The position numbers and the translations under genes were made by a program. Positions 56,014 through 64,000 of a stretch of 64,000 nt of DNA are shown piece by piece. Under the pieces are notes generated by a model. That model had not been told where the DNA came from and ran no database searches. It worked only from the letters and a program-made list of their open reading frames with translations. Source of the stretch: Parapedobacter soli (GTDB lineage Bacteria > Bacteroidota > Bacteroidia > Sphingobacteriales > Sphingobacteriaceae); assembly GCF_025460835.1 (NCBI RefSeq), contig NZ_JAMXAY010000005.1:1-64000 (forward strand). The letters are read 5' to 3'. Each line of letters starts with the position of its first letter. The stretch's first letter is position 1.

Positions 56014-57174
56014 TCAATTTACTAAATGAACGCCCTCTTGCAATGCTGCAGCTGCCCGCAAAACGTTTTCCGCTTCCAGTTCGTGCACTTCCACCCCACG
56101 CCCGATGGCGCTGAGCAGCATAATGGTGAGCCTGCCTCCCAAATGCTCGCGAAACTCTTCTAAACCAGCCAGTAATGGGTGGTCTGCGGCTGCACCACCC
56201 AAAAGCGGGTGGAAAATAGGCAATTCCAACGCCTGCAGCACAGACAACACGCGCTGCGCATCTTGGGGCGGGAGCAGGCCAACAATGGCCGAATAAACGG
56301 TGTCCAACGCAATGCCAATAGCCACAGCCTCGCCGTGCAGTACCTCGAAACCAGACAGCTGCTCCAACTTGTGTGCACTCCAGTGGCCAAAATCCAACGG
56401 CCTGGAAGACCCGAATTCAAACGGATCCGCACCCGCGATGTGCTGGAGATGCAGCTCGGCACAACGGAAAATGAGTTCATCCATGACCTCCCCATCACGG
56501 CGGCGCAGGCTTCCGGCATGTGCTTCTATCCAGTCAAAGAAAGCAGCATCCTTGATTAACGCTACCTTAACGGCCTCGGAGATACCTGACGCCCACGCAC
56601 GGTCATCAAGCGTTAGCAGGAACCGGTTATCATTAAATACGGCAACGGGTGGGCTGAATGTACCCACAAAATTTTTCTTGCCGCGGTAGTTGATGCCATT
56701 TTTCACGCCCATGCCCGAGTCGTTTTGGGAAAGTACCGTGGTGGGCACACGCAAATGGCGGATTCCGCGGTGTGCAACCGCTGTGGCATAGCCTATGGCA
56801 TCGAGTACCGCGCCGCCACCAATGGCCATGATATACGAGTGGCGGTCAATACCGTAGCGATCCACGGCCTCGATGATACGGTCTACATGCTCCCGATGGT
56901 TTTTGATAGCCTCGCCTCCGGGTACCACCAGGATATCACTTACCAGCTGTACCGCAGGCTCCGGATTAAGGTAATCCCGGATTTGGTCAACCAGTGTCGG
57001 ATGGCACCTGGCTACGCCTTCATCCACCGCCACCAGAAGCTTCGGCACCGGCCCGTCCAGGCGCTCCGCAAAAAAACGGCTCAGCAAGCGGTTTTCGAGC
57101 GTAAACAAGCCCGAGGTAAAATGGATATCATATTGGTAAGAAACCGAGAATTTCTGCTTAATAATAGACTTCAT
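56014..57174 (-). CDS. eboD: 3-dehydroquinate-synthase-like protein EboD
   Basis: A sugar-phosphate cyclase of the AroB superfamily, 386 residues from ATG 57174. NAD-binding GGEAIKNH and MAIGGGAVLDAIGYATAVAHRG and the metal site around DFGHWSAHKLEQLSGFEVLHGEAVAIGI are clear. As part of ebo it is not the housekeeping shikimate enzyme; family members cyclise other sugar phosphates, and the product here is unknown. The frame runs 37 codons further upstream into eboC, but that part looks non-coding, so I use the start after the eboC stop. Confidence 0.88.
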   Translation of the reverse strand: MKSIIKQKFSVSYQYDIHFTSGLFTLENRLLSRFFAERLDGPVPKLLVAVDEGVARCHPTLVDQIRDYLNPEPAVQLVSDILVVPGGEAIKNHREHVDRIIEAVDRYGIDRHSYIMAIGGGAVLDAIGYATAVAHRGIRHLRVPTTVLSQNDSGMGVKNGINYRGKKNFVGTFSPPVAVFNDNRFLLTLDDRAWASGISEAVKVALIKDAAFFDWIEAHAGSLRRRDGEVMDELIFRCAELHLQHIAGADPFEFGSSRPLDFGHWSAHKLEQLSGFEVLHGEAVAIGIALDTVYSAIVGLLPPQDAQRVLSVLQALELPIFHPLLGGAAADHPLLAGLEEFREHLGGRLTIMLLSAIGRGVEVHELEAENVLRAAAALQEGVHLVN

Positions 57175-57181
57175 AAAAAAA

Positions 57182-58069
57182 TTAAGTAACAGCAAAGCGT
57201 TTGCCCAACCAAATGGATAGGGGGAATAACGACAATGTGAAGAACGTGAACGCCCACATGCCCGCGGCCGCCGTCCAAGCGGCATTCATAAAAATCAGTC
57301 CAATAACGCCGTGCTTCACAGATCGGCGGACATCGCCGGCTTCCATTGTCCGGATAGCCTTGACCAGCGGCGGAAACACAAATGCGATAAATGGTAGCAC
57401 CATCCCAATGGCCAAGAAGCTGCTTTGGTAATGTAAACCGAAAGCCACGATACACGCAACAACAACGCTATATAATATAGCCGAAAGGTACATAGGTACC
57501 CGCTGCCCCCCATGTACCTCTCCCCGGCTGATGGTGGTAACCGCTGCGATGTAAATAACCGGCACGAATGCCAGGAACCAAAGCTGGCCCAATGCCAGTA
57601 GCGAGTAGCTCATACCCAACGTCAAGTTGAGGCCGCGGCACAACCCCATGGCTAGCGGGCCCGTAACCGGATGGTGCTTGGCCCACCTATCGTAAACCAA
57701 ACACATCAACACGATAGAAACAGCGATCAGCACCGTAGGCATGCCCAAAGGGCTGACAGCAGCTATCCCAACAACGAAAAGAAACGTTCCCAACAGGGCA
57801 GCCGCCCGCTTGGATACCTTGCCGCTGGGGATGGGCCGCTCGGGCCGTTCAATGGCATCGATTTCCGCATCGAAGACATCGTTGAAAACCACCCCGCCTC
57901 CATAAAGTCCCATCGTAGCAACGATGAGTACAGCCAATGTGGGCCACGCCAAGGTAGATCCTTCGGGCACAAATAACAACGCAATGGAAATGCCGGCCAA
58001 CACATCCGAAATAGCCGTGACGATATTTGCCGGCCGCATCAATTGCAGATACGGTTTCAGTGTCCCCAT
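57182..58069 (-). CDS. eboC: UbiA-like prenyltransferase EboC
   Basis: An integral membrane protein of 295 residues with about eight helices. The first Asp-rich motif is NDVFDAEID and is followed by ERPERPIPSGKVS, the UbiA pattern that binds prenyl diphosphate through magnesium. The second motif is weaker (YDRWAKH). It may attach a prenyl group to the product of EboD or a related precursor. It starts 6 bp after eboB. Confidence 0.9.
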   Translation of the reverse strand: MGTLKPYLQLMRPANIVTAISDVLAGISIALLFVPEGSTLAWPTLAVLIVATMGLYGGGVVFNDVFDAEIDAIERPERPIPSGKVSKRAAALLGTFLFVVGIAAVSPLGMPTVLIAVSIVLMCLVYDRWAKHHPVTGPLAMGLCRGLNLTLGMSYSLLALGQLWFLAFVPVIYIAAVTTISRGEVHGGQRVPMYLSAILYSVVVACIVAFGLHYQSSFLAIGMVLPFIAFVFPPLVKAIRTMEAGDVRRSVKHGVIGLIFMNAAWTAAAGMWAFTFFTLSLFPLSIWLGKRFAVT

Positions 58070-58075
58070 CCGCGG

Positions 58076-59056
58076 CTATGAAATAATGATGGAGCCTGCA
58101 TCGCGCCGCGGCTGCTGCCCCCCACGCAATACCGTGTTGCCCTCGAATTTCTGTGCTTGGTCAATCTGGATTTCCTTGGCAAGCATCCCTTCGTCCAACT
58201 GGCCGCTTTGGGCAAACGCCGTTACTGCATTCCCGTAGCAAACCAAGTCGATTGTTTCGCGGCTTATGCCGCTTTTTACCATCAGTGCCGCTGTCTTGGG
58301 CACCGCCAGCGGGTCGCTGATTCCCCAATCCGCCGCGGAGTTGACCATAATACGTTCGGGGCCATACTCTTTGACGAGCTGCACCATGCGCTCATTGCCC
58401 ATTTTGGTGAACGGATAAATCGTAAATGCTGCCCAGAAACCCCTGTCGAGCACCTCCTTTACCGTTTCTTCCGTATTATGGTCTATGATGACCATCTTGG
58501 GGTCGAGCCCGTGCTCAAGGGCAATATCCATGCTGCGCGATGTACCGCGTGTTTTATCGCGGTGTGGGGTATGCACCTGTACGGGTAGCCCGGCCTCCTT
58601 TGCCAGCTCTAGTTGTAGGCGGTAATATTTTTCTTCCGCGGCAGTTTGGTCGTCAAACCCGATTTCGCCAATGCCGACCACCCCTTCTTTATAGATATAG
58701 AAAGGCAACAACTCCATTACCTGCTCGGCCAATGCTTCGTTGTTCGCCTCGCGTGAGTTCAGCCCGATGGTACAGAAGTGGCGGATGCCGAATTGTGACG
58801 ACCGGAATCGCTCCCAACCAATCAGGCTGCTGTAATAATCGCGGAACGTATCGATACCCGTCCGTGGTTGCCCCACCCAAAACGCCGGTTCGATCAAGCC
58901 GACGATACCCGCATCGGCCATAGCCTGGTAGTCGTCGGTAGTTCGCGAAACCATGTGGATATGCGGGTCGAAAAACCGAAACCCCTTGACTAGTTCTAAG
59001 TCCAACGCTATGCGCTCTCCCATAGACGCACGGTCCTGCTCATGATAACTGCACAT
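58076..59056 (-). CDS. eboB: TatD-family metal-dependent hydrolase EboB
   Basis: The 326-residue protein has the amidohydrolase TIM-barrel metal sites: HxH in FFDPHIHM, Glu in GIGEIGFDD, and His in PVQVHTPHRD and VIIDHNTEE. TatD proteins are nucleases or hydrolases, while this branch is tied to ebo clusters. I start at ATG 59056 (MCSYHEQDRASMG); ATG 59023 is the alternative. The frame runs further upstream inside eboA, where the translation looks non-coding. The gap after eboA is 31 bp. Confidence 0.88.
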   Translation of the reverse strand: MCSYHEQDRASMGERIALDLELVKGFRFFDPHIHMVSRTTDDYQAMADAGIVGLIEPAFWVGQPRTGIDTFRDYYSSLIGWERFRSSQFGIRHFCTIGLNSREANNEALAEQVMELLPFYIYKEGVVGIGEIGFDDQTAAEEKYYRLQLELAKEAGLPVQVHTPHRDKTRGTSRSMDIALEHGLDPKMVIIDHNTEETVKEVLDRGFWAAFTIYPFTKMGNERMVQLVKEYGPERIMVNSAADWGISDPLAVPKTAALMVKSGISRETIDLVCYGNAVTAFAQSGQLDEGMLAKEIQIDQAQKFEGNTVLRGGQQPRRDAGSIIIS

Positions 59057-59087
59057 TATTATATCGTTATTTGTAGTATCTTTTAAA

Positions 59088-59972
59088 TTATTGCTCCCAC
59101 GCTTCCCAGGGGGTACCGCGGCTTTCCGAAAACGACGCGGGCACCTCATGCTCCTTGAGGTAACGTTGGGCCGGGTCATAATCGCTATGTGCGAATGCAT
59201 ACGCTATCGCTTGCCTTTCGAGTGGCTGGCGGCTTTCTATTGCCAACTGCGACATCAAATCAAATGCCCGCTCACCGATAAACGGACCCACGAGAATCCA
59301 CAGCATCGGGTTAATCTCGCGCTGCGCAGCATGGCGCTCATACGCATAGTCTGTCAACGACTGTGCCAAGCGTAAATTGTTTCGCTGTCTGAGGCCGGTG
59401 ATGCCGGCGATATCCTCATCCGTAAAAAAAGCCTTGAGTACCATCTGGTTCCACGATTCTTCATCGAGAAAACGCGCCGGATACGGATTGTTCACAATCA
59501 CGGTATGCCGCACAGAGCCAATATTACTCCGTATCCCTTCCTTGCAGCGCTCGCGCCATGCTTCCGGGTAATGATAAACCGGTAGCGCAGCGTAAAGAGC
59601 CACCAGCTCTTCCATCTCACCATATTTGAACAGCTGCTCAATCAACCGTACATAAGCCGCTTCATCCAGCTTCGGAATACGGGTCAATAGCCACACCCGG
59701 GCCAGCTTCACCACCGACCACTCCGTCACCACCAATGAAAGCCCGCCCGGCCCTTCATAGGGCTCACCTAAGGAAATTGCCGTCGGAGTATCTCCCGACT
59801 TGAGTTGCCGCGGCAACGATGTGAATACCCTAGCAATTACGCCCGGGGTTGGGTTGTCGGCGAGTCCTCCAACCTGAGATGAGAGCCATTGCCACGCCGG
59901 TGCATTAAGGTGCGATTTTAATGCCTTACCGATGGCATCATCGGTAGCCACACTGCTTGTATTTACGTCCAC
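59088..59972 (-). CDS. eboA: EboA-domain protein
   Basis: The first gene of the ebo operon, 294 residues. The protein is mostly helical, like the EboA family, and has no enzyme motif that I recognise. It begins with GTG 59972 after AAGGGGG; an ATG two bases upstream is out of frame. In other organisms eboA heads the same cluster. The canonical promoter at 60010-60040 gives a leader of about 30 nt. Confidence 0.85.
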   Translation of the reverse strand: MDVNTSSVATDDAIGKALKSHLNAPAWQWLSSQVGGLADNPTPGVIARVFTSLPRQLKSGDTPTAISLGEPYEGPGGLSLVVTEWSVVKLARVWLLTRIPKLDEAAYVRLIEQLFKYGEMEELVALYAALPVYHYPEAWRERCKEGIRSNIGSVRHTVIVNNPYPARFLDEESWNQMVLKAFFTDEDIAGITGLRQRNNLRLAQSLTDYAYERHAAQREINPMLWILVGPFIGERAFDLMSQLAIESRQPLERQAIAYAFAHSDYDPAQRYLKEHEVPASFSESRGTPWEAWEQ

Positions 59973-60009
59973 ATTATCCCCCTTTCAATGAAAAGAATCG
60001 TGCAATCCA

Positions 60010-60040
60010 CAAAATTACGATTTTAAAACACTCCGTCAAG
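60010..60040 (-). promoter_or_regulatory. ebo operon promoter
   Basis: On the minus strand TAATTTTG (60010-60017) is a perfect -7 box and CTTG (60037-60040) puts TTG exactly 19 bp upstream. Transcription would start near 60003. Confidence 0.75.
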
Positions 60041-60088
60041 CCCGAACACCCTGTCGTTTGTCACAAAATCACCTAGTTAATCACCTAC

Positions 60089-60529
60089 TTACGCCGGTAT
60101 TGGCTTATGTGTGCTGATGGCGAGGCGGTTCCACACGTTAATTGTGGCAACGGCCATAATAACCTGTGCCAAGTAGTGTTCTCCCAGAATTTCCAGGGCG
60201 GCGTCATAGGTCGCTTTGGTGAGACCTTGCTCGCTGATCAACGTGACCTCCTCGGTTACTTGCAAAAGGATACGCTCTTCTTCTGTGAACAGCTCGGTTT
60301 CGCGCCATGCGCTGAGCAGGAAGATGCGTTGCGGGGTTTCCCCGTATTTCAGCGCATCTTTAGTATGCATGTCAAGGCAGAAAGCACAGCCATTGAGCTG
60401 CGACGCCCGGATTTTAATCAGTTCTTTATGGATGGGCGTAAGCTGCGACTGCGCCAAGTACTTTTCCAATGCGCGTACAGCTTCATAAGCTTGGGGCTCA
60501 AGTTGATCGATCGAAATACGTTTTTCCAT
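60089..60529 (-). CDS. Carboxymuconolactone decarboxylase (AhpD-like) family protein
   Basis: A small helical protein of 146 residues with the redox pair CxxC followed by His (NGCAFCLDMHTKDA), the AhpD-like peroxidase core signature. Members reduce peroxiredoxins or scavenge peroxides. I start at ATG 60529 (MEKRISIDQL); the frame continues 18 codons upstream without a better site. It is a separate unit, with about 100 bp to the PVC-type gene. Confidence 0.9.
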   Translation of the reverse strand: MEKRISIDQLEPQAYEAVRALEKYLAQSQLTPIHKELIKIRASQLNGCAFCLDMHTKDALKYGETPQRIFLLSAWRETELFTEEERILLQVTEEVTLISEQGLTKATYDAALEILGEHYLAQVIMAVATINVWNRLAISTHKPIPA

Positions 60530-60629
60530 GATGTGATTTATTAAGATGGCATAAAGATACCGTCTTATTCCAGGAAAACGCACTTATAGGCCGTAAAAAC
60601 CATATCCATCGGACAAAAAATTCATTTAC

Positions 60630-63600
60630 TTACTTCCCCATGACCAACCTGGTTTGTGCTTCGCCGTCAATCAGGCGTACTAACAGGTCGCCTTCCTTAC
60701 GCATATCCCGGTCGATTGCAAGCACCACTTGACTCGTTCCCGGTGATAGCGAAGCGGTGAGGGCCCCATCTTGGATAGCTGCGGATTTTTCATCTACCCA
60801 GGCCGTTATGCCCGCACCGTCATTAAAACTGAACGTAACATCTCCCGGCGTAAGAACTTCAACCTGGAATTTCACCAAACTGATGCGTTTATTTTCGTCG
60901 ACGCCCACAATTGGCAGCTCATCGATTGGCAATGCACCGGATGCGGTGCTGTACAACGACCTGCCTCCAAATGCGTTGTCTTGAGACACGGCCCCAATGC
61001 CTCCCGCCTTGATCTTATCCCGAAGCTCATCGTTGACGGATACAGCGTGCCACAGCCGCACAAATCGCTCGGTGGGCACCCTGAAGCTCCCCGACTTGCC
61101 CAGCTTGGAAAGGTAACTCACCAGATCGATGAACTCCTGCTTATCCAGGCTTGCGGTGAGGCCCGGCGGCATGAGCGATCCCGGTATCTTTTCCCGCGTT
61201 TCGATACTTTCTTTCGGTATGGCAATCTCTTGGCCTGTAACATTGCGTACTATGATCTCACTAGGCCTGTCGGTAACCAGGTATCCCATCATTTCGCTAC
61301 CGTCGGTACGTACCACGCGCTGCAATTCGTATCCCTCTTTGATAGACTCCGTGGGGTAGATAATGGACTTTATGATTGTTTCGGCGGGCGAGCTGGTTCC
61401 AAGACTGCTCAAGTCGGGCCCTATCAGTCCACCTGCGCCGCCAATGGCATGGCAGGTCATACAAGCGAGTTCCCGTTTGCGGAAAATCAGTTCGCCCTGC
61501 ACGGGGCTTCCTTTCCGCTGTGCTTCCGAAGCCAGCTCTTTGATCTGTTCGGCATCGAGGTCTTGCGGCATGCGCTCGGCCGGCAGCACCCCGCCGGACG
61601 CTTCCAAACCCTGGATTAGTAACTTGACGTCATCTTTCTCCCTACGATCCCAAGGTACCGAGGTTTGCAGATGCTGACGCACGGCTACCGCTACCTCTTC
61701 TGGGATACGGGTATTTACAAGTACACGGGCTAATGCGTTTGTGCGTCCACCATCGGTAAGGAAAGCGTCGAATACCCCATGGGCTTGCTCCGGGTTATCC
61801 AGCTTATCCATCAGTCCCACACCAATCTTAGCGGCTGTGGCCGCGTTGAGCTGTGCCAGTTGCGAAACGGCAATCAGCCGGAGGTCTAGCGGCTGCTGCC
61901 CCACTGCGATATCTTTCAGGAGCATTTCTGCCGCTCCCGGATTTATCGCTGCCAATGCACCCATTGCCGTCTTGGCGTAGTTTCGGTTTTTGTGTATAAC
62001 AAACTTTTTCAGCTGGGGTTCGAGTACTTTGACTTTTAACGCCCCGGCAGCCCGCATCGCCGCCATGGTAGTGGCTTCATCAGTGCCATCAATAACTTCT
62101 TGAAGGCGGCCTAACCCACGGTTTGCTACAACCTGCCGATTCACTGCTGCGTTTTCGATTGCGGCTAATTCGCCGGAAATATCAGACTGTCCTCCGGAAA
62201 ACCTTTCCATGGCGACATCCAGCACATCGTTCAGCTCATCTATCCCTCCTCGCTTTCCAATGGCCGATAGCACGTCTTTCCGATACTGCTGCGGAACCTC
62301 ACCCTGCTTATACAGCTGTGTTAAAATCGCGATGGCATCGGCACTGGCGGCAGACTTCAACGCGTATGATGTTTTAGCGGGATCGCCGAAATACGTGGGG
62401 TCGTTTTTGAGATTCGCGAGCCACTCGGGTTCTAGTTGCCTTAAGGTTTGCCACAATGCGAAGTCTAGGAATTCGTCCATGGGCTGGTCCAATACGTCGA
62501 GGGCCGTTTTCGCGGCCGCGGCGGTGTTCAAGTCGCGGAGTGCGATTACGGCTTCAAGGCGTACCTGGGGATGCGTATCGATGACTGCTTTTTGCAGGAC
62601 AGCATCTAAGTTGTCCACTTCTTCGTGCCAGAGCTGCAACGACCGCAGCGCCCCGCTCCGCACTTGGTGGCTTTGTGCGTTCAACAGGTCTTCCAACAGC
62701 TGGCCATTATACGTGTCAATTGCTTGAAACACCCACAAACCCTCAAGTTTCAATCGCTCGTATTCATCATTTTTACGATTAAGGCCGTCTATCCACTTTT
62801 GGAGAGGTGTGGCGACTTCCCCGGCACCCTTTTCTTTCAGCAGCTGCCGTGCTTGCTCACGTGTCCACATCTCCGGCGCCTCCAAAGCTTCTAGAAGGTT
62901 TTCAACCGATGCGCCTACCAGTTTCGGTTTCTTCACCATTGCTTTCCGCTTGGCGGTGATGCGCCATATACGGCCCCGTTCCCTATCGCGCCGGGGGTCG
63001 TGGAAATCTACTTCTCCGTGCTGGATAATTGGATTATACCAATCGGCAATGTATATCGCTCCATCGGGCCCTAGGGAAATATCTACCGGCCGGAATGCCA
63101 CATGGTCTGTCCAAAGCAGGTCGGGCATCTGTTTGGACGCGTAGCCGCTACCCTGCTCCTCCAGCTCAAAGCGGTTGACCCTGTTGGCGCGGAAGTCATT
63201 CGTAATCAAGCTTCCTGCCCATGATTCGGGCAGGTGTCTCCCCGATACGATTTCCAACCCCGAGTGTTTGGGCTGACCGGGATTCAGTCCACGGAGTATT
63301 TCTTCGGCACCCGGCGATGCCAGGAAGGTGGCACCTGGGAACGCATAGTTGATCCCTTCCTCTCCGGCCCCATCGGTAAGGAACGATTGGCCATAGCGGT
63401 CGAAGCGCAACCCCCACGGGTTCACCAGGCCCTTTGCGTAAACATCGAGCTCCCGTGTCTGCGGATTGAGCTTCCATACGCCTCCACCCTCCAAGCGCCG
63501 GATTCCCCACGGGGTTTCGACGTGGCTATGGATATAAATCGACTGGTTGAAGTAAAGCCGCCCCTCGGGACCCCACCGGAATGTATGGATGAGGTGGTGG

Positions 63601-64000
63601 GTGTCGCCCGTCCCGAATCCGTCTAATATCCTTCTGCGGGTATCCGCTTTGCCGTCGCCGTCCGTATCTGACAGGTGAAGGATTTCCGTAGCATTTGCCA
63701 CGTAAACCCCACCATCACCCGGTAGGATCCCTGTAGGTTGGTTCAGCCCTTCTGCAAAAACAGTAGATTTGTCTGCAACCCCGTCGCCGTCGGTATCTTC
63801 GAGAATGAATACCTTATCGTTGGCCTCTTCCCCCGTTTTAAGGTGCGGATAGGCGGTACTGCTGATTACCCACAAGCGCCCCGCAGCGTCCCAATTCATC
63901 TGAATGGGCTTTGCCACAAGCGGTTCTGATGCAAAAAGGGTTACTTCAAACCCATCAGCAACCTGGAAGGATTGGAGCTCATGCCGGGGATCATCTTCCG
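60630..64000 (-). CDS. PVC-type haem-binding CxxCH protein, 5' end outside the window
   Basis: A large secreted protein, of which more than 1100 residues are seen; the frame stays open to the window edge, and its first visible residues (ELQSFQVADGFEVTLFASEPL) match the start of the dehydrogenase propeller, so the signal peptide lies beyond 64000. Order: a six-bladed propeller (DTDGDGVADKSTVF repeats), a HEAT-repeat region (about the middle third), a c-type haem site CMTCHAIGG, and a C-terminal domain with RVPTERF and a carbohydrate-module-like end. The haem is attached by the Ccm system encoded at 18 kb. The family may oxidise sugars or alcohols; the substrate is unknown. Confidence 0.88.
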   Translation of the reverse strand, partial: EDDPRHELQSFQVADGFEVTLFASEPLVAKPIQMNWDAAGRLWVISSTAYPHLKTGEEANDKVFILEDTDGDGVADKSTVFAEGLNQPTGILPGDGGVYVANATEILHLSDTDGDGKADTRRRILDGFGTGDTHHLIHTFRWGPEGRLYFNQSIYIHSHVETPWGIRRLEGGGVWKLNPQTRELDVYAKGLVNPWGLRFDRYGQSFLTDGAGEEGINYAFPGATFLASPGAEEILRGLNPGQPKHSGLEIVSGRHLPESWAGSLITNDFRANRVNRFELEEQGSGYASKQMPDLLWTDHVAFRPVDISLGPDGAIYIADWYNPIIQHGEVDFHDPRRDRERGRIWRITAKRKAMVKKPKLVGASVENLLEALEAPEMWTREQARQLLKEKGAGEVATPLQKWIDGLNRKNDEYERLKLEGLWVFQAIDTYNGQLLEDLLNAQSHQVRSGALRSLQLWHEEVDNLDAVLQKAVIDTHPQVRLEAVIALRDLNTAAAAKTALDVLDQPMDEFLDFALWQTLRQLEPEWLANLKNDPTYFGDPAKTSYALKSAASADAIAILTQLYKQGEVPQQYRKDVLSAIGKRGGIDELNDVLDVAMERFSGGQSDISGELAAIENAAVNRQVVANRGLGRLQEVIDGTDEATTMAAMRAAGALKVKVLEPQLKKFVIHKNRNYAKTAMGALAAINPGAAEMLLKDIAVGQQPLDLRLIAVSQLAQLNAATAAKIGVGLMDKLDNPEQAHGVFDAFLTDGGRTNALARVLVNTRIPEEVAVAVRQHLQTSVPWDRREKDDVKLLIQGLEASGGVLPAERMPQDLDAEQIKELASEAQRKGSPVQGELIFRKRELACMTCHAIGGAGGLIGPDLSSLGTSSPAETIIKSIIYPTESIKEGYELQRVVRTDGSEMMGYLVTDRPSEIIVRNVTGQEIAIPKESIETREKIPGSLMPPGLTASLDKQEFIDLVSYLSKLGKSGSFRVPTERFVRLWHAVSVNDELRDKIKAGGIGAVSQDNAFGGRSLYSTASGALPIDELPIVGVDENKRISLVKFQVEVLTPGDVTFSFNDGAGITAWVDEKSAAIQDGALTASLSPGTSQVVLAIDRDMRKEGDLLVRLIDGEAQTRLVMGK

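Noticed and set aside
57175-57285. N-terminal extension of eboD into eboC
   Set aside because: The 37 residues look like out-of-frame translation (Arg-rich, low-complexity), and the ATG at 57174 falls just after the eboC stop.
59057-59200. N-terminal extension of eboB into eboA
   Set aside because: The 48 residues overlap eboA out of frame and do not look like protein; the ATG at 59056 lies after the eboA stop.

Overview
The window reads as chromosome of a Bacteroidota species, most likely of the family Sphingobacteriaceae. The signs are a SusC/SusD pair, GH92 enzymes, a split CcmB/CcmC/CcmD-like set, PAS proteins that end in a dimerisation helix without an ATPase, and several promoters that fit the Bacteroidota form TTG-N19-TAnnTTTG. 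No species name can be defended from the sequence alone.

Layout. (1) 1-4.77 kb is an AT-rich accessory island end. It holds an unrecognised protein gene, a 190-bp MITE-like element with a 9-bp target duplication, and a tight two-gene module: a NACHT/STAND NTPase with C-terminal pentapeptide repeats, followed 3 bp later by a RelA/SpoT-fold nucleotidyltransferase. The island stops in a 16-nt tRNA 3' end (acceptor like tRNA-Asp) followed by a terminator, as expected for an attachment site in a tRNA gene. (2) 4.9-27.3 kb is core genome: a NarL-type two-component pair, a 2H phosphoesterase, an ECF-like sigma factor, glyA, an A-type Fe-S protein, ileS, a DksA-like protein, lspA, gnd, a YtxH protein, ccmB/ccmC/ccmD-like genes, glutamate dehydrogenase, a frameshifted PAS sensor with a receiver protein, and a large D-lactate/glycolate-type dehydrogenase. 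(3) 27.3-53.4 kb is a mannoside-type polysaccharide utilisation locus. It comprises a sugar-catabolic operon (PfkB kinase, D-lyxose/mannose isomerase, Gfo/Idh oxidoreductase, class I aldolase), GH2, GxGYxYP protein, two tandem TIM-barrel lipoproteins, DUF3823, SusD, SusC, two GH92, a GntR/UTRA regulator, a FucP-like transporter and a BNR-repeat protein. (4) 53.4-60.0 kb is a complete eboABCDEF cluster with a canonical promoter. (5) 60.1-64 kb holds an AhpD-like protein and the 3' part of a PVC-type haem-binding CxxCH gene that runs off the window.

How the genes fit together. A near-perfect palindrome, CTTGTATATACAAG, occurs before the catabolic operon, twice to three times in the GH92/gntR intergenic region, and before the transporter. 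In two places it covers the -33 promoter element. This links uptake, surface degradation and catabolism to the one GntR regulator. The likely flow is: SusCD imports mannosides, GH92/GH2 release mannose, the FucP-like carrier brings it in, the isomerase turns it into a ketose, and the kinase and aldolase feed glycolysis. The last steps are inference.

The best candidate for an undescribed system is the NACHT plus RelA/SpoT pair, because a STAND sensor coupled to an alarmone- or tRNA-modifying toxin fold would make sense as an abortive-infection device. The guanine-side GYxS motif is not recognisable in the synthetase, so its substrate is open.
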